Below are positions 43,550 to 56,786 of a stretch of 64,000 bases of DNA, piece after piece. The notes beneath the pieces are model-generated. The model worked only from the letters and a program-made list of their open reading frames with translations, had not been told where the DNA came from and searched no databases. Position numbers and translations under genes: made by a program. Where the stretch lies: contig SZWC01000557.1 in the NCBI GenBank assembly GCA_023375785.1, positions 282,816 through 346,815 of the forward strand, read 5' to 3'. The first letter of the stretch is position 1, and each line of letters starts with the position of its first letter. Source of the stretch: Penium margaritaceum. Taxonomy: Eukaryota > Streptophyta > Zygnematophyceae > Desmidiales > Peniaceae.

Positions 43550-44285
43550 GTTTGAACTAGATGATAGAGGAGCCTTGGAGCAGCAAACACGTGGCAATCA
43601 AAGGGCAATACTTGTGCTTAATAAGGGTTATGGAACCACTCCAAATGATGGATTACATATAGAGCTAGAGCTTGGACAAGTCAGCCCTCTCAGAGGCCAC
43701 ACCACTTAGCGATGGAGGCTAAGGCTCACACACTATAGTCCAAAATCTCACACAAGAGAGGACATCAGCTTGTCAATCAGGCTCACAACTTATACACGAC
43801 CTAAAGAGCTAGAAAATGCTCTCATGGCACACTCCCAGTGGTGACATAACCCACGTCCCCATGGAAAATCGCCATGTGTCCATTGCTAGCACACAAGGAT
43901 ATCACCTCGCCTAAAATGTAAGGAGAGGTACCTTTTTCCTAGTCAGCACACTTTGAGAAGGCAACTCAAGAATCTAGGACCTGTTTGGATACTCCTCTCA
44001 TCACTTCTCGACCCTGGACCTCTTGCATTTTTGTTTTATCATGCTAAGACATGGAGCCATCGCCCATGGTCCCTCAGGTACCGGCAGTCGATGACCCGAG
44101 AAACATAAAAAATTCATGTCCCACTCCGACCGTTGGATCGGCCTGAAACTTCAACCGTATGCAATTTTGCCATCTGATCATTCTAGTAGAAAACATTGAT
44201 CGACGATTAGATACATCATCTGATAGTTTCATGGAACTTGCTACTGTAGACCTTAAGGCAGTGGAAGACTTGCTTCACTGCCTTC
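43550..44285 (-). repeat. LTR-A, 3' LTR of A2
   Basis: Antisense copy with the CCATGGAAAATCGCCATGTG, TCACCTCGCCTAAAATGTAA and AGAGCTAGAGCTTGG blocks. It ends TGTTTGAAC at 43,550. The first ~30 bp of the LTR are not recognisable because RT sequence runs directly into it. Confidence 0.75.
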
Positions 44286-45180
44286 AGGAGCTCATGTCCG
44301 GGGTTTGCCATGTGCTGGCTCAAAGCGCTTACAACCTGTGCGAGGTCCGACCTGGTTGCCACCATCAAGTACACGAGACTACCACCGGCGCTCTAGTACT
44401 TCTCGCGCTCAACTACATCCTCTTCCCTGTTGAAGCTCACGAGGTTCTTCCTCGTCTCTAACGGCGTACTGATGGGTTTGGCCTCTGCCATGCCGAGCCG
44501 CTTCAAGGCATCCTTGATGTAGTGGCTCTGGTGTATAGAGAGAGAGCGTGATTTGCGGTCACGCATGATTGAGATTCCAAGGAAGTATGATGACTCCCTA
44601 GTATCGGACATGTGGAAGCACTCCTGCATGGCCTCGTTGAACTCTTGCAGAGCAAACATGCTATTGGAAAGGAGGAGCATGTCATCCACATAAACGATGA
44701 TGATGAGTACTTCATGACCATGCTGCCAGCAATAAACGCTGTAATCACATTTGTTGCACTCAAAACCCATACACTGTAGCGCCGAATCCCATTTCTAGTG
44801 CCAAGCAAGCTACGCTTGCTTGAGATTGTACAACGACTTCTGGAACTTGCAAACTAGGTGCTCTTGGCCATGTATGATGAGCTCCTTTGGCTGCTCTATA
44901 TAGATTTCTTCCTCCAAGCCACTGTTCAAGAATGACGTCTTGATATCCATGTGGTACATTTTGATGTTCTCAACTGCTACATAGGAATGGAGCGTGCGCA
45001 CAGAGGCAAACGTTGGAAAAGGAGCAAAGGTTTCCGAGTAATCGATGCGTTTTTGCCATGAGCAGCCCTTGGTGACCAGCCTCACCTTGTACTTTTTGAG
45101 GTTTCCACCTGCGCCACTCTTTTTGTTGAATACCCACTTGCACTTGATTTCCTTTTGTCCAGGTGGACGCCTGGTATTTT
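44286..45180 (-). pseudogene. RT remnant of A2
   Basis: Minus strand: RLVTKGCSWQKRIDYSETFA, MYHMDIKTSFLNSGLEEEIY and LVCKFQKSLYNLKQA (44,810-45,085); EVLIIIVYVDDMLLLSNSM (the YVDD catalytic block) and YFLGISIMRDRK, then PISTPLETRKN (44,393-44,770). This is a well-preserved stretch of copia RT that confirms the family assignment of A0. Confidence 0.9.
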
Positions 45181-46636
45181 CACACGTACCGTTAGCGAGC
45201 TGCGACTATATCTCTACTTCATGGCTTTCGCCCTGTCTGCTACATGTAGTGCAACCATGGCCTTCTTGTACGACGGCGGTTCATCACAGTCTACTGAAAT
45301 TGCGACCTTCATTTGGTGTGGTTTTTCAGGCATCCAGAAATGCCCGTGCTCACCAGGCTTGTAGCGCACTCTACAAGGGTACCTTCGATCTTGTACTTGA
45401 GTCTTAGTAGGCGCAGGCGCGATGCTGCTTGTACAACAAGTCCTCTAAATGTTGGTGCATCTTCTTCCTTTACCTTTACCCATGAGGCCGTTATATGTTA
45501 TGCATGCATCATGGGAGAATTGAGTGGTTATCCCACTGTCACAGTAGAGGGAGGTTCAGAAGAGATGGGGTCAGGGAGACTATTCGCTCCCACTGCTTAA
45601 TCAGCTGCTAGCTCTATTGCCTATTTGCAGATGATGTTGGTGCTGATGATATTACTTTTCCTGAAAGCAACATCCCTGGAGATGACGACGTGGCCACTAT
45701 CCCACTTGTAGAGACAATACATCTTGCTTACCCTATCATTGCCGATCATTATTATTTGTGCACTCTTTGTGTCCCATTTCTGACGCTTCTCCTTTGGCAC
45801 ATGGATGTGCGCCAAGTTGCCAAACATGCAAAGGTGATCCACGCTTGGCTTCTTGCCAAACCACGCCTCGTACGGAGTCATCTGCTCTCGGACCCGGGCT
45901 GGACTGCGGTTCGTGATATATACCAGAGTGCTGAAAACATCCGCCCAGAAATCATGCATGAGCCGAGCCGCGCGCAGCATAGAGCGCACCAACAGAACAA
46001 TGGTACGCTTGGCGCGTTCTCCTACGTTGTTCTTCTGCAATGAGTATGGCGCTGCCAGCTGCACCTTGATGCTTACTTCTGCGAGATAGTCTCGGAACTC
46101 CTTGCTCAGGTATTATCCACCGCGGTCACTCTATAACGCCCTGAACTTCTTGCCATTCTGGTTCCCAACCATTGTCTTGAACTCCTTCAACCTATCAAAG
46201 CAATGGTGCTTGGAGGAAAGGGAGTGTACAATACCGTAACTTCTGAAATCATCAATGATGGTGAGAAAGTACCCAAACCCTCCTGATCTGTGGTTCTACA
46301 TCGGGCCACACAAGTTTGTGTGGACTAGCTCCAGCACCTCCTTTGCGTGCTCAAGAGAACGCCTCGGGATACTTCTTCCCCTCAAAACACCCGATGCACA
46401 ATAGCTGGTCGAAGTTAGAGATGGCGGGCAAGCCATGCACCATGTGCTTTGTTTGAAGTTGCTGCAAGGCACGCATACCGATGTGGCCGTAGCGCGCATG
46501 CAAGATTTTGCCATCTATGGCGTGCACCACTGGTGCAAGACTATGCTCGCGCGGGATCTTGGTTGCCCCAAAGAGGCAATACATGTCGTCTTCCTTCACC
46601 GACCTGGCCAGCTCCTCTCCCATTTTATTGTCGCGA
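45181..46636 (-). pseudogene. Pre-integrase, integrase and linker remnant of A2
   Basis: 46,351-46,668 (minus) carries ELARSVKEDDMYCLFGATK, HARYGHIGMRALQQLQTKHM and CIGCFEGKKYPEAFS, the pre-integrase domain with its zinc-binding tail. 45,621-46,064 carries RTIVLLVRSMLRAARLMHDF, YITNRSPARVREQMTPYEAW and RDVAFRKSNI of the integrase. The linker to RT occupies 45,181-45,620. Confidence 0.85.
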
Positions 46637-46890
46637 ATGTACGATAATCCTCTTGTTTCTGTCCACAACCACGGAGCACGCCATGATGGTCATCTTTACA
46701 CAGGACGAAGCCGTGATTGTCAAGAAAAAAGACATTAATATCTCTAATCCCAAAGAGAGTCTTGTGGCACTACTCCCAAGAGTTGATGGGCTCAACAAGC
46801 TACTGACCAAGCCCCTTGAGAGTACATCTAAGGGATATGCAGTGGTTGGAGAGCTCAATTATCCAAAGCCTGATATTGCACCACAAGCCG
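46637..46890 (+). pseudogene. Copy 2: B-host protease fragment
   Basis: It corresponds to 11,637-11,881, the MVIFTQDEAVIVKKKDINIS segment after the protease core. The integrase start seen in copy 1 and the outer end of the D1 LTR are deleted here. Confidence 0.8.
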
Positions 46891-49800
46891 TTCTTGGTAT
46901 TGTAACCAATGTAGCATATCACGCTCAAACGAGGGATTCAAACCTTAGGTTTGTTTGGTTTGCAATCTCACTAAGTCTGCATGTTGGTCTTTAATGGCTA
47001 CCTTTTTTAAACACTCTTAGAGGACTCCAAAACGCAGGAACTGTAAATGGATGCATGCAAGGTACATGTTTTTATACTTGTATAGCTTTACAAAAGCTTC
47101 TGCTTGTTGTGGCTCTACAGGAGCAGACCTCAACCTACAATGCTAGTTAATGGTCCGTAGACCGCCAAGTGTCATCTTCAAGGTAGGCTGTACAAAGTTT
47201 CCTTGAAACTTCCTATCCCAGTTTTGGCCACAAAGAATATTGTGGCCGTCGCGGGGATTGAACTCGCGACATCTTGTTTGAGACTCCAGTGCCTATTCAA
47301 CCAAGCCAAAAAGGTATGGTTTACATGTTGAGGCACATGGGACATACCCATTTTGCGTAGTGCATTCCTGGCCCATCTCAAAACAGACCAAGCAAACATA
47401 CTCCATAGAGTAGTGCATGCCTTCTCCGTATGTGTACCTAACTAGGCAGGCAGTGGACAAGATACAAACTATTTCAACAAATTTCTCCCTTGCACCCATG
47501 TCCATTTGTTGCTCACTGGGCTCCATCAATGCCTCGCGGCCCACCCTTCCTATGCTGTACTCCTTATGTTGAATCAATGAATGCCTACATAGTGCATGCC
47601 GCTTTCCAGTGGCTTGGTCATGTAGTCAGCAAAGATGTTTTTGGTTCCATAGTGCTACAAGCTCACCACATTCTTCATGACCAGGTCACGTGAGTAGTGG
47701 TGACGTATGTGGATGTGTTTCCTTTGTAGCGAGATGATCTCGTCTCCAGTCATCGAGATGGTGCTCATGTTGTCCACATGTACAACCGTGGCCTCCGCTT
47801 CTGGCATTGTCATTTTCCGAAGCAGGCTGCGCGCCCACGGAGCCTCCTTGCACAACTTAAATATAGGAACATACTCTGCCTCACGTGTGAACAAGGAAAT
47901 ACAATCTGCTTCTAGCTGGCCATGAGATGGCAGCGTCATTCAAGATGCACACAAGCTAGAGGTTGATTTTTGGTCATCACGATTTCCTCCCGAGTTAGCG
48001 TCAGTGTAGCACTTCAGGCGAAGGGGATCCATACCTTGTTCGCCTCCAACAACAAGGCCCATGTAACATGTCTTTTACAAGTAACACAAGATGTGTTCTA
48101 CTACATGCCAGTGTTGTCGCCCTCTGTTGGCCACGAACTTGCTCACTTGTCCTACAGCATAGTAGATGTCCCGACCTGTTCCTACCATGGCGTACATGAT
48201 GCTACCCACGCCAGCCTGATAGGGGATGTCTTGCATCTCGTATTATTCTGGTTTGTTGCTTGGCACAATAGAGGTTTTCGGGTGTGTATCGGTCATCATT
48301 AGGGTGCTAACAGATTTGGAGTCTTCCATGTGATAGCCCTTCACTACCTCATGAATGTATTTGGTTTGGTTGAGTTTGATGGTGCTTACTACTTGGTTGC
48401 AATGGATGGCGATCCAAGGTAGTACTGGTCAGGACCCATGTCCTTCATCTTGAACCTTTTGGTGAGGTCCGACTTCACCTCATCAAGCTGCTTGACCGAA
48501 TACAAGTAGATGATGAGATCATCCATGTATAGCGCAACCAGCATCAGTCCTCTTTCATCCTCGTGCACGTACATGCTCAGGTCATTCTGGCAATGCACAA
48601 AGGAAAGACTAATCATGAAAGCGTCCATCCCTTCGTACCACATCCTTCGGGCCTCTTTTGGCCCATAGAGTGCTTTCTAAGGCTGTAAGCCATAATACGG
48701 GACTCGCAAGTCTGACTCGCAAATCCGAGTCCGGACCCGGACTCGCAAGTCCAAATCCAGGGTCCAAAACCGACCTGGTCTCACAAATCTCACCTTGACA
48801 TCCTACAACGAGACAACAACGACAAAGAGGGGATCGTTGTAGATTACATGAATACAAGTATGGGTCAAATTCCTTTTCTATTAGCTACATGTTGAGTTCA
48901 CATGACTTTAGAGTCACAAATTTAAAAAACACATTGATTAGGACCATTTTTTAATTAGATGATGCACCAGACTCGCAATTCTTGCCCACCAGACTCACAA
49001 ATCCAGGAGACTAGACTCGGAAGTCTGGGACTCGCGAGTCCGAGTCTCAGACTCGCAAATCTGAGTGTGCCACTGGACTCGGACTCGCAAGTTAGGTTCC
49101 AGGCTCAGAATCAAGGTTCCAGACTCGCAAACACCCTTAGTGCTTTCACCAACTTGCACACCTTACCCTTGGGAGCTTTGACTCCTTCGGGCACCTCCAT
49201 CAGCACTTCCTTGTCGAGGTTTTCATAAAGAAAAGGTGTCTTGATGTCCATCTTGTACAACTCTAGGTTCGTTACGGTTGCAAATCCAAGGAGAGAGCGG
49301 ATTGAGGCAAGGGTCATGATAGGCACGAAAGTCTCATCGTACTCGGATCTCGGGCGTTCAGAGAATCCCTTAGCCACTACCCTTGCCTTGAACTTGTCCA
49401 TGCTCCCATCTTGCTTCTTCTTCACTCGGAGGACCCACTTGAATCCCACCACGTTGGCCTTGTCGGGACTATCTACCAACACCCACATGCTATTCTCGGC
49501 AATGGACATGAGCTTGCTGTCCATTCCCTCCTTCCACTTGGCCACATTTGAGCCATTCATGGCCTCCACCACTGTAAAGAGCTCTCCTTGAGCCATGCAT
49601 GACCAGCTAAGGCTAGTCCATTTGTCATCAAATTGCAAAGGTAATTTCTTTGATCGCAAACTACAACAGGGTAGTGGTGCGGCTTCTTTCGTTGGTGCTG
49701 GTGCTTCAACAAGTGTGGTTTGTCGGCGTTGTCGTTGTCGCCATAAGAGGCGTCGGAGTCCAAGTCAGACTTGGAAGCCACGGACGCCTCGATATCTGTC

Positions 49801-52800
49801 CCATGAAAGATGTTGCATCATCCTTCGTACCTACTCTCCCATTCCCACCACCTGCTTGCAAGCGAGCCAGTTATCGGGTACTTGGTCTCCTGACTCAAGT
49901 AACACTATCTACTTTCTCGCTTTGGGAGCAACGATCAGGTCCAGTGGCTCTCCTTTTCTAAGGGTGCGTTTGTCAAACACAACGTCGTGGCTCATCACGA
50001 GCTTTTCTGCTCCCTCATCCCAAAGTCGATAGGCCTTGTGTGACATGTCATACCCTACTATGATGTACTTGTTGGGGCGTGCGTCGAGCTTGCCTCCACC
50101 TTCTCCCAACTGGATCTTCACCCATATAGTTGACCCGAACCCATTATGATGAGATGCATTAGGTTTCTTTCCCAACCATGCTTCCTCTGAGGTCTTTAGC
50201 TGTTAGTCTTGATCCTTTCCACGCTTGTGAAAGGCGGTTGCTGGTGTGAGGTTCAAGAGGCAGCAAGCCGTTGTTGCTGTTTCAGCCTAAAAGCAAGGTG
50301 GGTTCTTGGTGTCGAAGAGCATGCTTCGCACCATTCCGAGTAGGGTCTCATTCTCCCTCACGGCAACGCCATTACTTTGGGGGTTGTAAGGGGTGCTTTG
50401 CTCGTGGTGGATGCCATGATCTTTGAGCCAAGGCTTCCATGCCTAGTACATATCCCCGATGTCAATTCTAAGCATTTTCACTTCCTTGGATGTTTGTCGC
50501 TCCACCATGGCGACAAACTCAAGCAGCTTCTCCTTGACGTCTCTCATTTTTTTTTAGGAAATAGATCCACAACTTACATCTGTGGTCGTTAATATATGTG
50601 AGGAAGTACTTCTTTCCTGTGTTAGACGGTGTGGAGAAGGGTCCACACACGTAACTGTGAATCACCTCCAAGACATGCTCTACTAATTGACCTCCTCTCC
50701 CAAACGGATTTTTCTTTGTCTTCGTTTGGAGGCACGGTTCAAACAATGTACACCCTTTGCCATGCTTCATGGTGCACCCATCCATTCTGCGGACTACATG
50801 TTGCTCTTGCATCTTCTACAGCATGCTCTTGACCATGTGGCCCAATTGCCGATGCCACATCTCAGCATCAGTGTCCTTCGTTGATGTGGTAGTCACAACG
50901 ATCGCTGGTGGTGCATGCTCTGGCTTTGGTTCCACGGTCTTTGTGGCATATACAAGTCCCTCATTTGTCTCCTTGGTGACTTTGGTTTGAAGCACGCAAA
51001 GGTAGTCAACTCTTGGAACTTGAAGCATGAAATCATCTTTTGTGTACAAAATTAAGATGTTCTCGTTTTTTAGAGCGACCGCTTCCTTGCTAATGAGCAC
51101 CACTGTCATGTTGTTGTTGGTGATTTGTTAGACGGACAGCAAATTAGCTACTAAGGAGGGCATGTACACCACCTTTTCAAGGTTGACCGCCTTCTCCACA
51201 CCGTTCACATTGAACGTAATCACCTTCTCCCCAATGCCCATGGCTTGGATAACGCCACTGTTTGCACTCTTGATGCCCATAACAGATTTGGCCATGGAGA
51301 CAAATCCACCCTTCTCTTTTGATGAGTGGTGGTTTGTCCCAGAGTCAAGGGAAAATGCCGCAGACCTAAGGATCTCTACACGCTTCATGGGCAACCCCCT
51401 ATCCATCATATTAATGAGATCCTTTTTCTCCTTTCCACCTTTGTTCTTGCCTTCTTTCTTGGAACTTCGGGAGTCCCTAGCCTAGTGCCGAGCTGTGCAA
51501 GAGTTGTGACAGTTTCCGAGCCTCTTGGAACTCTTTTTGCCATGATTTTCTTTCCCTTTACCACTGCCGCCTTTGTTGTTTCCTTGACTAGAGCGAGAGC
51601 TTGTACATTGTTGACCAAAGCAACAGGCATAGGCTGAGTCGTTTGCCTCACTGCCACTACCTCGCATGGACTCGTTGCAGACGTGTTTTGTGACAGCCTC
51701 ATATGTCATATGTGCCTCCTTTAAACCGCCAAACTTAGAGAGCAAGGACCCCTAGCATTTTGCCAGTGCCATTAGAAGGATCAGGGAACGCATGTTAGAG
51801 TCAATAGTCCATTCCATGTTCTGGACCTCCTACATCATGTTGTTGAATGACTGCAAAAATGCGAGTATCAAATCTCCTTCGCTCACCCTCATCAATATCC
51901 ACATTTGGAAGATGAAGAGTCAGGTTGCTAGGGCGTTCGATTGATGCACGTGTGAGAGCTTTATGTATGCGTTGGCATCCAATGTGCATAATGTGATTTT
52001 GGAGTATTGAGTCTCGTTGATGGACGTCACAAGAATGGAGAGAGACATATTCTTCTTCATCGTCCATGCTGCAACGTCAGCTGCATACGTCGTAAATGTC
52101 GCATGGGAGGGTGTTGTCTTGGTCGATTTTACGATGTCGAGCTAGCCATGCATGTTCATGACAAACTTAAAATGCCATCTCCACACGGGAAAACCTTTCC
52201 CCGTGAATTTGGACATACCCACCTCAAGGTGGGCTTGAGTCAGATCCACAATTTCTTACGCTTGCTCCTCCTCTCTTCCTTGCAACTACTCTGGTTCGTT
52301 GAGGCATGTGAGGATGATGAGGCAACTGACTGCGACCGTTGTCAAATGTGCAGTTGGATCCATTCCATACCCCTCCCACCGATGATCGCGTAAGGCGATG
52401 GTGCCGTAGTGAGAGGAAGGATTCGGAGTTGTACGACCTTCTAAAAGGGGTAAAACTTAGTCCTGTTGGGGCTCAAGGGTCTTTTCCAACATGGACAGAG
52501 CTGTTCCTCATCCCCTAGTCCGCTATTTATGTGCACCCTACCTAAAGAAGACGATGGAACAGATAAAGAGAATTGGAGCCATTTGACCTTGATGTACCCA
52601 TTGTACCAGTGTACCCTGCAAGACCACGTGCTAGTCGGTCTTGGAAGCGTGCCTTTGAACAAGAAGTATGGGCCCACAACCTTTTGTCAATGCGCCAGAT
52701 AGCAACGGTCTAGAAAACAGGTCCTGCCAAAATAACACATCACCCTTGAACAAGGGATACACACTCTAGGTTTGCTTGGTTTGCAACCTCACAAAGTTGC

Positions 52801-53302
52801 CATATTGGTCTTTAGTGTCTACCTTTCGTTGGACACTCTCAGATGAGTCTCAAAGGCAAGAAATTTAATGGATGTATACAAGGTACAGGCTTTTATACTT
52901 GCAAGGTTTTACTAAAGCCACTGCTTGTAATGGCTCCACTAGAGCCAACCTCAACCTCAAGTCTTATACTTGGCCCGTCCTTTGACCGCAAAGTGTCATC
53001 CTCAAGGCATGTTTTAGTACGTTTCCTAGAGGCTTCCTGTCCCGGTTTTGGCCATGGAGAATTGTGGCTGTTACGGGAATCGAACTCGGGACCTCTCGTT
53101 TGAGACTCTTGTGCCTATTCAACCAAGCCAAAGTGGTAAGGTTCCTATGATGAGCCACAGGGGACATACACATTATGGGTAGTGCAATCCTGGCCCATCT
53201 CAGAATTGACCAAGGGGACATACTCCATAGAGAAATGCATCCCTTGTCTATATGTGTAGCCAGCCAGCTAGGTAGTAGACAAGGTGAAACTATTTAAAGA
53301 CA
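46891..53302 (-). mobile_element. Copy 2: element D1
   Basis: LTRs at about 46,891-47,479 (outer end lost) and 52,685-53,302. PBS near 52,669-52,681. Gag about 51,480-52,380, protease about 51,100-51,410, pre-integrase and integrase about 49,900-50,900, RT about 48,360-49,660, RNase H about 47,520-47,990. The MITE is present at 48,678-49,139. The protease core LDSGTNHHSSKEKGGFVS is retained (51,128-51,409). It is broken, with about as many interruptions as copy 1. Confidence 0.85.
48678..49139. mobile_element. Copy 2: hAT-like MITE, 462 bp
   Basis: Same site and TSD (GTGCTTTC at 48,670-48,677 and 49,140-49,147). The left end reads TAAGGCTGT, giving a better inverted repeat with ACACCCTTA than copy 1. 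The motif arrays are kept. Presence in both copies dates the MITE before the duplication. Confidence 0.8.
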
Positions 53303-55676
53303 GCCAACACGGTGTCAACAACCAGACTACTTTGCCTTACACCCCCCACAGTAGTGGCGTTGTCAAACAGATAAATCATACTATCATCGGCATGACACAA
53401 AGCATGCTCTTCAAGGCCAAACTTCCACCTTGCTTATAGGAAAAAGGTGAAAGAAACGCTTCACACCTTGTAAGACTCACTTTCGGAGCCACGCTAGGAA
53501 GACGTGGTAAGAAGCAGTAAGAGAAACAGCTCAGGATGCCACAAGAGACTTGCTCAAGAAAGAAGCCCGATGGATCACACTAGAGGGTCTTTACTTGTAC
53601 TGCGTGGGCAAAGGTCCAAGCAAGAGAAGGAAATGAAAAATTAGATGCACGCGCTTGCAAGAGTGTAATGGTCTGATATGACACCACACATAAGGCGTAC
53701 ATGCTGGGGACCAAGCTGCTAGAAAGCTCATGAAGAGCCAAGATGTCATGTTTGAAGACAAGACGCTCAAAAAGGGAGTCTCTAGATCCTCTCCATGCTC
53801 CCAAACCAGGAGAATGGGTTGTGTTGATTGAGTTAGGTGATCAGGCATTTAACAACTAGCAGATGGTGCTAGTGAAGGATGCTGTTGTAGGGAGAGTGGT
53901 TGTGCAGGCTAACAGAGCAACGAACTCTGATACTGAATCTGTGTCATCCAATGCCTGTGAGTCAAATTTCGATACCAACGGCTCTTCCATTGGCAATGTA
54001 CAAGGAATAGAAGCAACTAAACCTTGAAGCCCCACCAACAAAACTTTGGTATAATACACGCCTGAAGAAACCTGTGCCCAAGTACAAAACTGAGGGTGCA
54101 CAATGAAATGGACTGAGGTAGTCATGCTTGGTCAGAGAGAGCCTGTGACGATAGCGGAGGCTATGAACATGACAGATGCACCCAATTGGAAAGGGGGCTG
54201 TGGATAACAAACTCGCATCCATTGAACTCAAGGAAACATGGATCCTAGTGGATAGGCCCCAGAACGTGCACGTGGTGGGATGAAACTAGGTACTCCCAAA
54301 AACTTTCAAAGAGGATGCCATTGTTGACAAGTACAAGGAAACAATTATAGCAAAGGGATTCTCCCAGCGTGTAGGATTTCACTACAAGGAGACCTTCGCG
54401 ACTGTCATAATGTTTGCCTCTATCACATCTATTTTAGGCATATTTGCTACAAAATATATGGAGGTCCATCATATGGAAGTAAAGGCAACTTTCCTCTATG
54501 GGAAGGTAGAGGCTAAGGTTTGCAAACTGGTCAAAGCACTCTACGAGCTGAAACAAGTCCCAAGGATTAAACATAGGGAGATAGGAGACATCATGTTCTA
54601 GCTCACTTTCACGTATTGCCATAATGACCCTAGCGTATATGAACAGGAGGACGAGCAAGGCTTGATGCTGGTTGCATTGTACATAGATGCCCTCATCATT
54701 TACTCTTCGCCAATTGAGCTATTGAGCAAGCTAAAGACAGATCTCACCAACAGGTTCAAGACGAAGGACATGTGTTTGCTTGAGTTCTACCTTCGGATAG
54801 CCGTCCACCGCAATGGAGCAGCAAGCACCATCGAGCTGATCCATACCAAGTACATCATGGAGGTCCTCAAGCGCTACAACATGGAAGCGTGCAAGCCAAT
54901 CAGCTCACCCATAACAACAGGCATCCACCTCTCCTCCTTTATGAGCCCTAGTACCAAGGCAAAATGGCGTGATATGGGTAACATTCCTTATGACTCTACT
55001 GTTGAAAGCCTCATGTATGGCATGGTAGGAAAACGCACTAACATCTGCTATGTTGTGGGACAAGTGAGACAATGTAGGGCCACAACACTGGCAAGTAGTC
55101 AAGCGCATCATGCGTTGTCTACAAAAGATACAACACTTGGGACTCCTGCTTGTATTATAAGAGGGATCAAGACCGTTGTAGTTTGTGTGCTACACAAATG
55201 CCGACTAGGGAGGAAGAATTGATGACAGCCATCCAACTTGCTCTTTATATGCCTCTTGAACGTTGGTGTAATCATTTGGGCAAGTAGAACGCAAGACTGT
55301 GTCTCCTTCTCTACCGCTGAGACAGAGTACATTGCTTAGTCACAAGCATGCATGGAGCCACAGTGGCTACGTAGTTTGCTCGTCTAGACGTAAGGACAAT
55401 AAACAAAGGCAACAGAGGTTTGCATTGAAAAGAAAAGCACCACAAAAGTGGCTCTAGACGATGTCATCTCTTGGTGGACCAAGCAGATCCACATCATGTA
55501 CTACTACTCACGCAACATGGTCGCAAAGGATATCGTGGACCTATAATACGTTATGACCAAGAAGATGCTCGTAGATTATATGAATTGCCCAGTTTGGAAC
55601 CTTGGCGTTAAAGGTGATATCTCCTCTTGGTTGTAACCTCAAGAGCGGTTGGCAAGAACAATTGAGTCAAAACGCA
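53303..55676 (+). mobile_element. Copy 2: right part of B-host
   Basis: Integrase C-terminal, linker and RT (53,303-55,220) match 18,643-20,560, including LMLVALYIDALIIYSSPIEL at about 54,670. RNase H is cut short near 55,580, where a ~720 bp deletion joins it to the last part of LTR-B (to 55,676). Confidence 0.8.
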
Positions 55677-56786
55677 GTCCTAGCTCTATGCCTCACATAG
55701 CTTGAGAAAGACCAGAAGGGAGAAAAATCCAAAATGGTCCTAGATTCCTTTGGTTGCGTGTAAAAGTGTACTCAGAAGGAAAAGGGTACTTCTCCTTGCT
55801 TGTTAGGTGAGGTGAGATCCTTGTCCACTGGCAATTGACACGTGGTGATTCTCCATGGGATTTTGGGTTATGTCACCACCAAGAGTGAGCCATGACGGCA
55901 TTCCCTAGCTCTCCATGTTGTTACTGACTAGTCAGCTCCATTGCTAGGCACTTTTCCTCTTTTGTGTGCGATTATGGAATTCTCTGTGAGCCTTAGCCTT
56001 TATACATGAGTGGTGTGGCTTGTGAGAGGGCTCACTTGCCCAACCTCTAGCCCTATATGTATTCCATCATTTTTCGTGATTAAAGGATCATTCTTAACAA
56101 AAACTATGCCCTTTCAGTCCCACATGTTTGCTGTTCCAAGGCTCCCTCTCTCTTCCAATTCCAAGACTTGGCATGAGAGCCACTATTTGCCTTTTTCAGC
56201 TAGCACATCCATGACTTTGAAAGTGCAGACTAGGTTGAAGGGGTTATCTAATTTAATGATCATGGAAAAGACCTTCAAGTTTGCAATAAAATCTTTCCAC
56301 TACGCCTAACCTTGCAAAGATCTAATGGTCGGATTAAAAGGTATGCCCAAAACGAAGTTGGCGAGGGCTACAGTCTTCTCTTTGAGTAAGATTATCACGT
56401 TATGATGACCCTAACTCTCTCATTTCTTTGTCAAATTTAATAAGGACCACATTTGAATTACAATATGTTTCCTACACGTTCCATCGGTATGAAAACCCTT
56501 GCATTCCATTGCTACGTTTGGGAGAAACACTGTTTACACGCTGGCTGGTATGAGCTAGGGTAGGAGTAGTAGCATACTTTATTTTCAAAAGGGTGTATCC
56601 CCTAAATCATCCTATTGGCTACCTTGTTCTATGGGATGTGCTCAATGATTTTGAGCTGAAATTTCCAATGATGGCCTTAATTTTACCCAATTCCCTGTCT
56701 GATGGCATGTAGAATCCATTTTTTTCAGACAGATTTCAGGCAAAAGAAAGCACTAGAAGCAGGGATAGCGCCGCCACTCTGTATAC
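55677..56786 (+). mobile_element. Copy 2: A3 fragment (LTR-A, PBS, leader)
   Basis: Counterpart of 21,737-22,846. PBS TGGCATGAGAGCC lies near 56,168. The comparison window here showed about 1% difference from copy 1, the lowest I sampled. Confidence 0.8.

Larger units (their letters stand above)
43550..46636 (-). mobile_element. Copia element A2, antisense, 5' truncated
   Basis: Minus-strand order: end of protease and GAG-pre-integrase (46,636 down to 46,350), integrase (about 46,300-45,630), linker, RT (about 45,180-44,286), then directly a 3' LTR-A (about 44,285-43,550). RNase H and the first bases of the LTR are missing. The 5' end is cut at 46,637, where the second copy of the duplication begins. 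It is broken, with fewer interruptions in RT than A0. Confidence 0.8.
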
